Source: Hofstenia miamia
Lineage: Eukaryota; Xenacoelomorpha; Acoela
Direction of reading: 5' to 3'
DNA: 64,000 nt
Assembly (NCBI GenBank): GCA_004352715.1
Contig: SCFE01000043.1
Location: 104,246-168,245 of the forward strand
This document shows positions 1 through 10,500 of the stretch, in pieces (position 1 is the stretch's first letter; each line of letters opens with the position of its first letter). Under the pieces are notes generated by a model. That model did not search any database. It was not told the origin of the DNA and saw only the letters and a program-made list of their open reading frames with translations. Position numbers and translations under genes: made by a program.

Positions 1-833
1 TCGGAAACTATCTATGAACACGTGGAACAACTGAACAAAATGCTTATACTTCTATTCAATGCCAGACTATGCATCAGTGCCCCAAATGTAATTTCGCAAA
101 ACACAAAGTAACTTTCTTCAGCAGAAATATCACATCAGGAAACATTACTATAAAAGACAATGCAAAACAACTAATTGATGAAATACAAGGTTCTCAAAAC
201 AAAAAAGATGTACAACGAATATTGGGTTTCTTGAACGATTACCACATGTTCATCCCTAATCTAACTGAGAAAACAGTTCATATCTCTAATCTGAAAAAGA
301 AAAATGATTTCACAGGGACCTGGCTACACCAGGAAGAACTCAATCTATTGAAAACCGAAATGAAAAAAATTCAATCTCTTAATTCACCAACACCCAACAA
401 TAACTACATATTGGATTGCGATGCAAGCACGGTAGCAATCAGCGCAACTCTTAGTCAAATTCAAAATGGAGAAGAGAAACAATTCAATGGTTTAGTCGAA
501 AATTAAAACAAAGCGAGCTTAACTATGGAGAAACTAAATTAGAAATGCTGGCCATAGTTGAATCTCTCAAGAAATTCCGCCACATTCTAATCAATGAAAA
601 ATCATTCACAGTGCGAACAGACAACAGCAGCTTATGCTGGCGATCACTCCAACATAATAGCAAGATGGATAGAATACTTAAACGATTTTCACTTCAACAT
701 TGAACACCGAAAAGGAGAACCGCATACCAATGCAGTATATTTACTGCACTGCCGCAGTCTCAACATGAGCTCAAAAAAGCTAGAGACTTTCATTTCATCC
801 CGGTGTGACAGTACAAAAGTCTACCAGACATAA
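1..833 (+). pseudogene. Gypsy-type reverse transcriptase C-terminus and RNase H, broken
   Basis: Frame 1 at the window start gives an RT thumb-like segment (ETIYEHVEQLNKML). It passes near base 69 into the 69-506 frame (KCNFAKHKVTFF, then GFLNDYHMFIPNL), which is the conserved end of gypsy RT. YILDCDAST near 411-437 fits the first catalytic aspartate of RNase H, and SATLSQ follows as in active enzymes. After a stop at 504-506 the RNase H continues in other frames to NIIARWIEYLNDFHFNIEHRKGEPHTNA (about 654-730), which matches the family end pattern W-x-x-x-L-x-x-(F/Y)-x-F-x-I-x-H-(R/K)-x-G. At least two frame changes separate these pieces. Not functional. Confidence 0.82.
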
Positions 834-867
834 ATACTGATAAGAACGGGTTCTGATCATCATCGTT

Positions 868-1271
868 TTGTCTATAATGATAAAAGAGGAAATAACTGCT
901 GAAGAAATCGCCACAGCTCAAAGTAACAATATCGTTCTAAAACAAATTAAGGAGTGCTTAAAAGATCCTACGTATCTAATGGACTGGGCAGCATGGCGAC
1001 TCGCTATTTCCACAAACACAAATGGAAGACCACAGAAAGCGGAATCCTCTACGCAAGCTGAAAAACACAAAACCTAATTGTGCTACCACGGTATTATAAA
1101 CGCAAAGTCGTGAAGAAAATACACGAACAGGGAGATAAAGGAGTCTATCAGACAGAGAGAAAATGTTGTGACTACGTACCTCCGTCGAACAATCGAGATG
1201 TAATCAATAAATGCCAGTCCTGCATATTATTAAACAAACACAGATTCCCGGGACAAAAAACAGAACTTTAA
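868..1271 (+). pseudogene. Gypsy-type linker and integrase zinc-binding domain, broken
   Basis: Two short frames (868-1077 and 1080-1271) follow the RNase H fragment. The second begins LPRYYKRKVVKKIHEQ and runs to KCQSCILLNKH. This matches the integrase N-terminal module of gypsy elements: the residues before the first His, a His at the end of the first helix, and a closing C-x-x-C (CQSC). The second His of the HHCC set, expected at GHxG, appears as D in GDKG, so zinc binding is probably lost. A stop at 1075-1077 separates the linker from this module. The catalytic integrase core (DDE) is not found after 1271. Confidence 0.72.
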
Positions 1272-2466
1272 AAAATTGAATTATGGATATTACTATTAAT
1301 TGAGAGGATTTGTGATACTATGATATTAGCATATACTAGAGCTACAACACTTTTACCAAAAACCTGCACCATAACTTTTGAATATCAATGAGTCAAATTT
1401 AATAGTGCAAAGAACAGCACATTGAAGTAGCTATGTAGAAAATTAAAATGTAACTGTTGTATAACCATAACAATAGATATAATGATTTCACATTGCAAAA
1501 CCAACATAAGTGTAAATAAAATAGCAATGAATTAACATGAAACACGACCTCTGAAGAGTGGCCGTACATGAAACTATTGTTGTATTTAAGAATATTTTAT
1601 GTAAATTTTATATCAGGTGGACCTTGTTCCAAAATTTCCTACGCTAGGCCACTGCCTTGGTCGTAGAGCGTAGTCGTCAGTAGTGGGTGCAATATTTTGA
1701 AAGGTGGTTACTTCAAAAATAGTATTAATATTATAATGACTTCAAATACCAATAATTTTTCACATTCTGGTTTCAGGCCACATGAGTATGCTTAGCGCCG
1801 TGTTGCAAGCATACATTTAAAGATTAATAAATAAAAATATAAAGATATTATCTATATTTACTACCTATATTATCTTAAGGGATATATTGCTTCGATATTC
1901 ATTACAAAAATTGATGTAGTAAAAGAAATTAAAAACATTTTAAATGTAATCCGTGTAAAAACTTGTCAACATTTTTTAGTGAAACTTCAGTAGTTTTGTA
2001 GAAATGTAAGAATACATATAAAAATAAAATAAACATAAATTTCATTTTCATATAGAATTAATTTTTATGAAATTGTTGATTAAAAGAGTAGCAGAATATA
2101 ATGCTCTTGTTGTGATTCCCTTTTCTTAAGGTTTGTTTACATGCAAACGGCTAATTGCAATAATAAATTTCAGTGCAAAATTGCCTGTTAAATTTCGTCA
2201 TCCCCAGTTAGCAAAATATCAAAAGATTAAAAATACTCGATAACCCCTAGCCACAGGCTTGTATCACACGTTTATTGTATTAAGGTTAACAACTCAATTT
2301 GAAAGTCAACAGAATTGAATTAGCATTGTAGACGGACTAAAGCAGATATACACATATGAACTTATTAATCAATGCATTATGCAAATTATCCAATTAAATT
2401 CATAGTGTAGTGCTTATGGGCCCCTATGACGCAACAGAAACTATCAGTCACGTAAAAGAAAAATAA
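1272..2466. other. AT-rich non-coding stretch
   Basis: No ORF, RNA gene or repeat could be recognised. The stretch follows the gypsy fragment and may include its decayed 3' part, but no LTR-like end is visible. Confidence 0.5.
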
Positions 2467-2590
2467 TTTGGGCCTGGCTGGGGTTGGGACGAATAATTTG
2501 CATTTTGAAATGGACCGAGCGGGCTTGGGCCTAAGGTGTATTGGGCTAGGCCGGGCCGGGCCGGGCTTGTGCCTAAATAATCGGCCCAAT
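2467..2590. repeat. GC-rich block with tandem CCGGG units, probable transposon terminus
   Basis: This is an island of G and C in AT-rich DNA. It contains repeated GGGC/GGCCT words and a short tandem of CCGGG (about 2550-2570). GC-rich subterminal repeats of this kind are common in hAT-type elements, and the hAT element at 38 kb has similar ends. No target duplication or partner end was found, so the assignment is a guess. The short ORFs here on both strands are low-complexity and not genes. Confidence 0.35.
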
Positions 2591-4340
2591 TCTAACTTTG
2601 TCAGCTCGTATCTGATTTATAGGATACTAGAGATTTTCGTATTCTCAAAAATCTATTATAATTTCAAATTTTGCATTTATTTTCTTCTGATAGTGAATGA
2701 ATGTTGTAATCACAATTGTGTGAATGTTACTCTGTGTGATTTGTTGGAATTTTGCAGTAAATAAGTAGAGCAAAAACTGATATTTTAGTATTGAGATTTC
2801 GAGACAAAATTTTTGAATATTTATCATGCTCCATCTTTGCCATTCTCATTATATTATGAAACTACAAGTCAAGTTTTTTATACTTCTTCTCATCATTTTC
2901 AATGAATATATAATCACTAAATTATCAATGTCCACGTCAATTTGCTCCAGTTCCACTAGTACTAATTGGTTTAACAGCAGTTTTTGAATACTCTTTAAGG
3001 CCAACGCGTCATCAAAACAGATGTATGTTGTGCTGCAGAAGTACTTGCAGCTAATCTGTTCCTTAATGACAACTAATGACAGTGTTAGTTTTGGGCGTCG
3101 CTCTCGGTCGATTACTAGTGGTATTGCGGAGATATCATCATTTATCACCCTTTATCGACGACTGCAAGTGTACATTGCTGTCCGAGGTGAAAGAAATATT
3201 CTGAATATGAATCTAATTATATGGTGAATGATAAAATAAAAATACCCAACCTCATCATGAATTCGAGTGAGTGTAGACTCATGCTCCAATAACAGAAGGT
3301 ATTCCAGATTCTCTAGATCTTAATATTTTGCTAAATTGTATTGGTGAAAATATCACATAATTGTGGGGATGCAAAGCAATGCGCAGTATGTTAAAGTGAA
3401 GTAGGACGTGGCCTAGCAATACTGAAAGACTGAGGTGCTATAAGATCACTAGCCATGCCTGCATCTTTTAACTCATGATTTGATTTCGTTCCCAATTTTA
3501 TGTTGATCTCTTAATGTCACATGCCTGCCACTATAGGAACGGGAGAGAAAGTTCAGTTCACACGACGCCTGTGCATCAAATCACTGAGTCTGAGTACTAC
3601 AATTACACCTGGAATCTCAGTCAGGTCTCGGTGGTATTTTGCTTCCTCATTGTGCCCATCGTCACTCATGAGCAGGCAATAGGTGAAGTTGGATGGATGT
3701 CCCGCTCATCTGATATCAATGAGTATTGTTGTCGCGTACTCAGTCCTCTTTTTTGTTGCATCCCTCCTGAGCCTGCAATAGAAGGACCACCTCTATTCAG
3801 GGCCAATGTCTCATTTTCAAATTGAAATTGTGAATAACACCGACACACCTTTCTCATCGTAGGTGGTAGTTGTCTAACTACCAGTACAACACTTCTCATA
3901 TCCAAGTTCTTAATCATTAGTTAAGCTTTCAAATATAACATATTTTTAACCAACAACTTTTTCAATGTGACAATCGAAAGTAATTCGGTCCAATCAATGG
4001 GTGATATTATAAGTGTTGAATATATATTACATGCTTACAAAATTCGCAGATATAGAAAGAAGGCAATTTAAGAAATTAGGTTTTTATCAGTCAATTCTTC
4101 CCAAAGATAAAATCTGGAATCTTGTTATTCATAACAAGAACGCTTGTCCAAATTAGAGTAACGCAATACCAGTCTCTGTCTCAGTTACTAGGAACAAAAA
4201 TAAAAGTTTGGGACAGTTACTGGGACCAGATAGTAGATAAACACCAAACCAACTTATCCGTGAAATTATTTTGGGTAAGGCATTGAAAATCGCCAGATAT
4301 GTTTATGATATACAATGTATAAATATATAATTAATATTTT
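2591..4340. other. Non-coding stretch, no recognised gene
   Basis: The longest frame is 3514-3825 (+, 103 codons). It has no recognisable domain, is overlapped by an equally open frame on the other strand (3666-3917), and shows no splice or polyadenylation context. I see no reason to call either a gene. Confidence 0.45.
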
Positions 4341-4584
4341 TATTTGTTCACACAGCACTCAACACGTTGTTGCACTGAATTGAATCAGGTCTTGGGATTG
4401 GCCACCATAGATCCCTGATATGAACATTATGGAGAATTCTGTAGAAATTCTAAAGAACAAGATAAATCATACGTTCACAAGAGAAATTCATCACTGCTAT
4501 TCGAGTAGGGCCCGGCTAGTTCACAAAATTTCGAGTGTTATAAACCAACTCGATATTAGCTTGAGTGGCATCTATTTTTCTTAA
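4341..4584 (+). pseudogene. Tc1-type transposase C-terminal remnant
   Basis: From 4399 the frame reads W-P-P-stop-I-P-D-M-N-I-M-E-N followed by a Leu-Lys-rich helix (EILKNKINHTFTREIHH) and ends at a stop at 4582-4584. This is the classic end of the Tc1 catalytic core, WPPxSPDLNPIENVW, and the Glu of the third catalytic block is still present. Just upstream, in a frame shifted by one base, HTALNTLLH...ESGLGI matches the stretch between the second and third catalytic residues. A stop inside WPP* and the frameshift show it is dead. No terminal inverted repeats were found. The rest of the transposase upstream is not readable. Confidence 0.65.
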
Positions 4585-5644
4585 ATTTTTGTCTATGATG
4601 TCGCAGAATTCATCAACTTTTCAAAATTTGCCTCAAATTGTTTGCCATCAGGATTGGTTTCTCTTTTAGTTTGTATTTCTGTCATAAATTTATATAGAGT
4701 AGCACAATTTTATGTAACTAAGTCTAACGAAGGATACCTAAGTCTAAGTATAATTGTAATCCAGTCGAACTTGACAGTTGCGATTACACCTCGACTCAAA
4801 TCTAAGAAATCAACTCAGAGGCGCCTATATTCAACATATCAGAATCACCGATACAGAAATTTAAGAGTTGTGCAATATATCTGGCGAGTTACAGCCCTAA
4901 ATGGAGGCCGTGGAAGCTGTACTTCTAGAATGTTGAATTTTGTAACAAGCTTTTTATATTTTGTAGCAATAAAAGATTGTCGATTGTTCTATGTGTCCAA
5001 GATTTGGTTGTAAAGATGGTTTTTCTAAAAATGAATAGGTATTCAGTTACATTTGTCCCACACTGTATTTTGAAGATACATACTAGTTTAATTACTGATA
5101 ACACCATAATAAGTTTAGATATCGATCATAAATTGTGATATTATTTGTATTTAGACAGCTGCATGCTCTAAGGAAATTTTACGTAAATTTTGACAGTAAA
5201 AAATTTAAATACCTAATGATTAGTATTTTCTTAAACCGTTATTAAAATTTATTCGTTTAGGGAAGCATGTAAGAGACTGCACAATTATATGAAATTCATC
5301 AATATAAATTATAAATGAACCTTTCTTTTGACAATTTATGTGTTTACCTCATTCTTTATTTATGAGACAAAAACTAATTTCCAACTGGAGACAGTTCGCA
5401 TTAAGTCAATTAAAACAAAATATTTGTCTATGATAGAAAATTTAAATTCCAAACAGCAGATGTGTGGCGTTAGAATTGAATAAAGGAAATAGTGGATTGA
5501 CTGTTTTTCAGCAGCTGTTGTATTGTTGTCGAAACTATGATTTATATTTTGAAGTGTTACTACCAACATAGCTTATTAATGCTAACATGAAGTCGAGCCA
5601 AAATACTAGCAACTACGAGTTTCGCTACTAACAGTCTGATCACA
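4585..5644. other. Intergenic stretch upstream of the 5645 gene
   Basis: No domain-bearing frame. The open frame 4642-5013 (+, 123 codons) is compositionally random. The region directly before 5645 presumably holds the promoter and 5' UTR of the downstream gene, but no TATA box or initiator could be assigned with confidence. Confidence 0.4.
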
Positions 5645-7564
5645 ATGTGCGACATCTTAACACAAATAGATCCTACCAAAATTATATCCAATCACACAGA
5701 AGGGACGTTTGTCACTGAAATCAGTTATGATGACTGCGAAAAAGATCCTTATCTATCTGATAACTTGGAATGCATTAGCACGTGTTCTTTCGATGACATG
5801 ATCACCAATGTATTTTGTGATAACTGGAAAATTAGGAGACCCAGTGTTAAAAGTGATTCGAGTTCTCGTTCTTCAAATTATGCACAAAACCTCATGGGGA
5901 GAGGGAAAAAAGGACAAGTGTATGGAAATGTGTGGTATCCTAAGAACTCTTTGTCAATTTGCTTAAATAGCTCTGAAACTTCAAAATCAAGACTTAGTCC
6001 AAGGTCTCCTTCAAGAACAGTGAAGCAATCTATTTCTAAAGAAGAATCAAATATATCATATAGCCTCAAAGAAATTAAACTCGATATGAAAAAGTCCCTT
6101 TGCCTTACAAATGAAAAGAGAAAGTACAGATACTTGCCACCTAATTTTAGCATGGGAGTAAGACTTGCTGCAGATCGTAGACAGTCTTCTTTAGTCAAAC
6201 TCTCAAATGAAAAATCAAAAATAAGCAGTGCACGTAAAATAAGCAAAGAATTGTATAAACCTCAATTCAATAGAGTTCGCAGTTTTGTAGAGTCAAGTGA
6301 CTCAATTCTAGATTCCCAAACTGAGAGCTCAAATAGCTTGCAATCGAAAAATCCTGAAATTTTTGTAGAAAATTTTGATAATGATTATTCAAAATCGCTA
6401 GAGCTTGAAAATATCGAAAATTGTAGTGATAGAAAAGAATCCTACGATCTTGATAAATCTAAGATATTTGAAAAAAGACGAACGAGTAGAAAAGACTCAA
6501 ATTCTTTGACTGCAGTTGATAATCAATTAGTACTTGCAAAGAGTAACTCAATTTCTCCTACTAACAATTTCATTCATGAACCCTGTAGAGATATTGCTAT
6601 TTATGGATCCTCATCTAACATAACATTTGAGGAAGAGTATCAATCGTTTTTTCCAGAGCAGCTACGTGGTTGTAGTATTGCATCATTATCAGAGAGAAGA
6701 AATTGGCGCGATGCACTTGAATACCCGTTGGAAGAACATATTGATAAGTTGATCAACCGTCTCGTCAATATTGCTTCATTAGAGCGGCAAACAGTAAAGT
6801 CAGAAAGAAGTGCTATTTACTCAAATTCAAAATATCGTCCAAAGACTTCAATGAGCTGCATTTCGACCGATTCGTCATCAAAATTTAGATGGAAATGCCA
6901 TGCACAATGTGTACAACCCCAATGCAAGGGCAGTTGTGCGCAGAAGATTCTACCCAAAACTGATAGGTGCTTAGATTGTAGACAGCTATTTTGTGAAGGT
7001 GGGAAGAGATGTATTGAAAAGCGTAAAGCTTATCTTGAACGATCAGTACCAATAATCGAAAAACAAATAAAGCGACCGAAATCCTGCAACAGTTGTCGCC
7101 ATGAAAAACCATTTGAACATTTAGGTGTTAAATATAGAATTTTGGGAAGGCCAAAATCTGCTGATCCAACTTTTTCTACTGCCAAGAAAACAAAAATATG
7201 CAAACGCATAAATAAGTTATCTTCCTTTGATGTAAAAACTATTGATCTTTCTGATGACTTAGCCGGCTATCTTCAATATCAAGAACCTTTTCAACAGAAG
7301 CACAGACCATTACCCCCTCCGATGCTTGCAAATCGATCTCTCCAAGACAATTCAATCGAAGACATTCAGTCAGTAAATATGAAGACCGATGAAAACTCAC
7401 AATCAAAGCGGGAACTTTACCTGTCTTTTCATCACATCATAAAAGAAAAAACTGTTTCAGAAAATAATCTTTTTAAGTCAGTCTATAAATCAGTGCCTAA
7501 AACCGATCAAAAAGGATTTCGTGGAACTAAAAGAAAGGGCAGATTAACGAGCTTTGTTTCATGA
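5645..7564 (+). CDS. Uncharacterised Ser/Lys-rich protein with a cysteine cluster (639 aa)
   Basis: One uninterrupted frame of 639 codons starts at ATG 5645 (context CACAATGTG) and stops at TGA 7562-7564. It is by far the longest intact frame in the window. The N-terminal 410 residues are rich in Ser, Lys, Asn and Glu with repeated RxxS/KxxS patches and look disordered. Residues 418 to about 457 contain a dense cysteine cluster (CHAQCVQPQCKGSC, then CLDCRQLFC and a final C), followed near 481 by CNSC. Two RPKS patches (residues about 478 and 505) and a proline run PLPPP (about 555) follow. There is no signal peptide and no membrane segment. I recognise no family. The cysteine spacing could bind zinc, and the patches could be phosphorylation or SH3-binding sites, but this is inference. 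No splice site is needed, though extra 5' exons are possible. Confidence 0.7.
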   Translation: MCDILTQIDPTKIISNHTEGTFVTEISYDDCEKDPYLSDNLECISTCSFDDMITNVFCDNWKIRRPSVKSDSSSRSSNYAQNLMGRGKKGQVYGNVWYPKNSLSICLNSSETSKSRLSPRSPSRTVKQSISKEESNISYSLKEIKLDMKKSLCLTNEKRKYRYLPPNFSMGVRLAADRRQSSLVKLSNEKSKISSARKISKELYKPQFNRVRSFVESSDSILDSQTESSNSLQSKNPEIFVENFDNDYSKSLELENIENCSDRKESYDLDKSKIFEKRRTSRKDSNSLTAVDNQLVLAKSNSISPTNNFIHEPCRDIAIYGSSSNITFEEEYQSFFPEQLRGCSIASLSERRNWRDALEYPLEEHIDKLINRLVNIASLERQTVKSERSAIYSNSKYRPKTSMSCISTDSSSKFRWKCHAQCVQPQCKGSCAQKILPKTDRCLDCRQLFCEGGKRCIEKRKAYLERSVPIIEKQIKRPKSCNSCRHEKPFEHLGVKYRILGRPKSADPTFSTAKKTKICKRINKLSSFDVKTIDLSDDLAGYLQYQEPFQQKHRPLPPPMLANRSLQDNSIEDIQSVNMKTDENSQSKRELYLSFHHIIKEKTVSENNLFKSVYKSVPKTDQKGFRGTKRKGRLTSFVS

Positions 7565-10500
7565 GTGCAAACTGCAAAGTTACAGGGTTTTTAGTAATTT
7601 TAACTACTATTAATTTGAATTCATTAATATATTTTTACGTAATATTATAGATTAATATATAATTTAAAGGTTTTTTTGATGTTGCTTATATTAAATTTAT
7701 ACCAAATCCCAAATATGAAAAGTAAAATACACTAGCTTCCTTACAGACCGGATCCAAGAAATTTCATTGGAGATATGAATTGATTCATATATTCCATATC
7801 TTCTTACAAATGCTTCATAATTACATATATCCAAAAAATATTTGTGTTTTATAATGTATGATAATGAGCACATAAAAGATCGAAATATTTATAAAGTTCA
7901 TTCCTTATTTTTGAAAATTTGCCTGCTTTCCATTTTAAAGGGTCACAAACATTGGATATACAAAATAAAAATGAAAATTTATGCAATAGGTAACCGTCGA
8001 ATACATTTTTATGGTGGCCTTGTGTGTTAATACTTTTTGGATAATGGAGATGAAATCCATGCGAACTTTAGCCTCACAACTTGGCAATTGGTGGTCTGTT
8101 TTTATATGGAAGAATATGAAGAGGCATTAAGCAACAAATTGCTTGAAATTCCAATATCTTTGTGGATTTCTATTTTTCTAACGCTTTTCTGCGTAGAAGC
8201 CAATCGCTGACTGTAAGCAGATACAATTAAGTTTTGCATTATAATTTATGTAAATCTATGCAGTGAAATTCTGCTTATGATAAAAAAGTTTTAAGATAGA
8301 ATGTTCACAATCGGAATAATTGCGTATGCGATTTGCATAATTGACAACTAGAAATTTTGTATTTGTACATGCTCTAGCTATTCAATCAAAATATTTTTGA
8401 CATGAATTTAGGCATATTCGACGGACATTAAATTCTTTCTAGTGTGAAAGATTGATTTAGACTCCATCTGAGGTTCTTGTCAATTAATATCTTGATTTAG
8501 AAGGGGATTTGAAAAATTTGCGTGTAATCATTATATTTTCTTATATATATATTTTGGATGTTTCCTGTGTAATTCTTTCGGTAGTAGTTGTTCAAGGTGT
8601 GATCTCACAGAAATGATGTAAATCTTCAATTACAAGCACTTACCAACATGCTTAACTCGAAGATTATACATATTCATTGAAAAATTTGAACCATGGACAT
8701 CTTAATGTCATGCTAATAAGGCGGTCATGATTTGATCATATCTATTAAATGAGTTTGCATAAAGCAGATATTGGCACTTATTTAAAATATGCGAAATCGA
8801 ATTTGATATCATTTACTCTTTATAAAGAAGGAATTTCCACTTTAAGAATAGAAGTTTTTGATGAAATTGCGCATCTGTGTTCGGAGAAAATTAAAAGTAT
8901 GACAAAATTTTGCTTGTTTTTTGGTGATGCATATTCTCATTTCCCCCTTGGCTCGGCCACTGCTTCTTTTAGGTATTTTGTTGTTTTAAACGTGTTTGCA
9001 TACTTACATCTAATCGTTATTCATCGTTTCTTAGACGCAAACTTAGTTTGTAGACCATTAGAATCACTGTAAAATATGTGAAGATCGATGGATTAAGAGG
9101 GGGATCTTTTGCGGACTTTTTAAAATGACAAATGTATCATTTTTCTAACTCTCCAAGATAGTCATGGTAATTCAAGTCCAGAAATCGAGTATATCAAGCA
9201 CATATTCAGTTTTTACTAATATCAACTGAATCAATTTACGTGACTTTAAAATGGTCATAATTACAATGATTAGTTATAATGTTGATACATTAAGATATAT
9301 TGTGTCATTTAACTTAAATTTGATGATATAAACATTAATACCATATCTAAGAAACAAAATATCGCGTATTCTTAACCAAAATGCTTGAAAAATGGGGAAA
9401 GATCAAGAAGACGTTATCGAAATGAGAAAATGTTTCTAAAAGTAGTAAAATTAATATACTAGAATGGAATAGATTTTCTTATTAAGACTAGTACATGGCA
9501 TAATTAAACACCTCAACAAGAGCTACTAACACTACAGCTAATGCGTCAATATACACTTAATGCGGCGATGCTACACTTAATACGTCAATCTTTCATTTTA
9601 TGAAAATTAGTGATCGAAAAAATTCAGCCTTTTTGATGAACTAAAGATGAAATTTTCAATCCACCACAAGCCTTAAGTATATTGCTAGTTCAAAATATAT
9701 GACTATTTATGTGATCATTTAGGTAATCACTGAACTTATTGACAAAAATTTGAAAGCACTGCTGTTACCTCATTTTTAATATTCAATCGTCTTTGTAAAT
9801 GGGAAGTTTAGACAGAATACCTTATTCTTAAGTTGTTATTTTGTATAATTTTCTAAAGAAACATTCTGTTTTGCGATTTATTTGCTAAATCTATATAGAG
9901 GATTCTTGCAAGAAGCAACCCTATGATAATATGTTTCACTCATTATCATTACATCCATTCCTAAAAATAAACTATATAATTTTGAATATGCTGTTGACTA
10001 GAAATTATTGCTCATTTCTATTCAGAAAAATACGATAAAAATTATATTAATAAATAAACGCATTCTTAATGCACCTGCAATAGAGTGATAAACACCGTGC
10101 GTTTCACAATACAAAGAGATCACCGCTTTTAAATTCAAATTTTATTAATGCTAAAACTGACATTTGAATTCCTACTTATGTAGACATTAAATGAGGAATT
10201 AAATTACAAATATGACTACTGGGCAGTATATACATTTAAGGTATGACGCTTTGATTGTAGCGTAAACCTCTTACATTTAGTGTGCCTGACGAAGACCCTC
10301 AAAACCTTAAATGACTTCACTAAATGTATGGTGCAGGGTATTAACAATCATCGCATTTACCAAGTATTAGGTTGAGTTACGTAACTGAAAAACAATTTCC
10401 ATGTATTGGAAAAAATGAAGTATTTCAAGTATTTTCATGAAATCAGCAACTTCAATATTAATTGTGGTTATATCAAACAAACAAACCTTTTCAGTAGTCT

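Larger units (their letters stand above)
1..1271 (+). mobile_element. Ty3/gypsy-type LTR retrotransposon, decayed internal (pol) fragment
   Basis: The first 1.3 kb reads, across several frames, as the C-terminal part of reverse transcriptase, RNase H, a linker and the zinc-binding N-terminus of integrase, in the order found in Ty3/gypsy pol. The element is cut by the window start, so its 5' half is not visible. No integrase core and no LTR can be recognised downstream. Frameshifts and stops (near 69, 507, 834, 1075) mean it cannot make a working polyprotein. What is seen is the domain order and family-like motifs; that it is an old immobile copy is inferred from the breaks. Confidence 0.82.

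Noticed and set aside
3514-3917. Overlapping open frames on both strands (103 and 83 codons)
   Set aside because: No domain, no splice context, and both strands equally open; likely chance.
8680-8715. Palindrome-like CATGGACATCTTAATGTCATG as a further ultrashort insertion
   Set aside because: Arms need a bulge, termini do not match CATRGASTTCT, and no flanking direct repeat is present.
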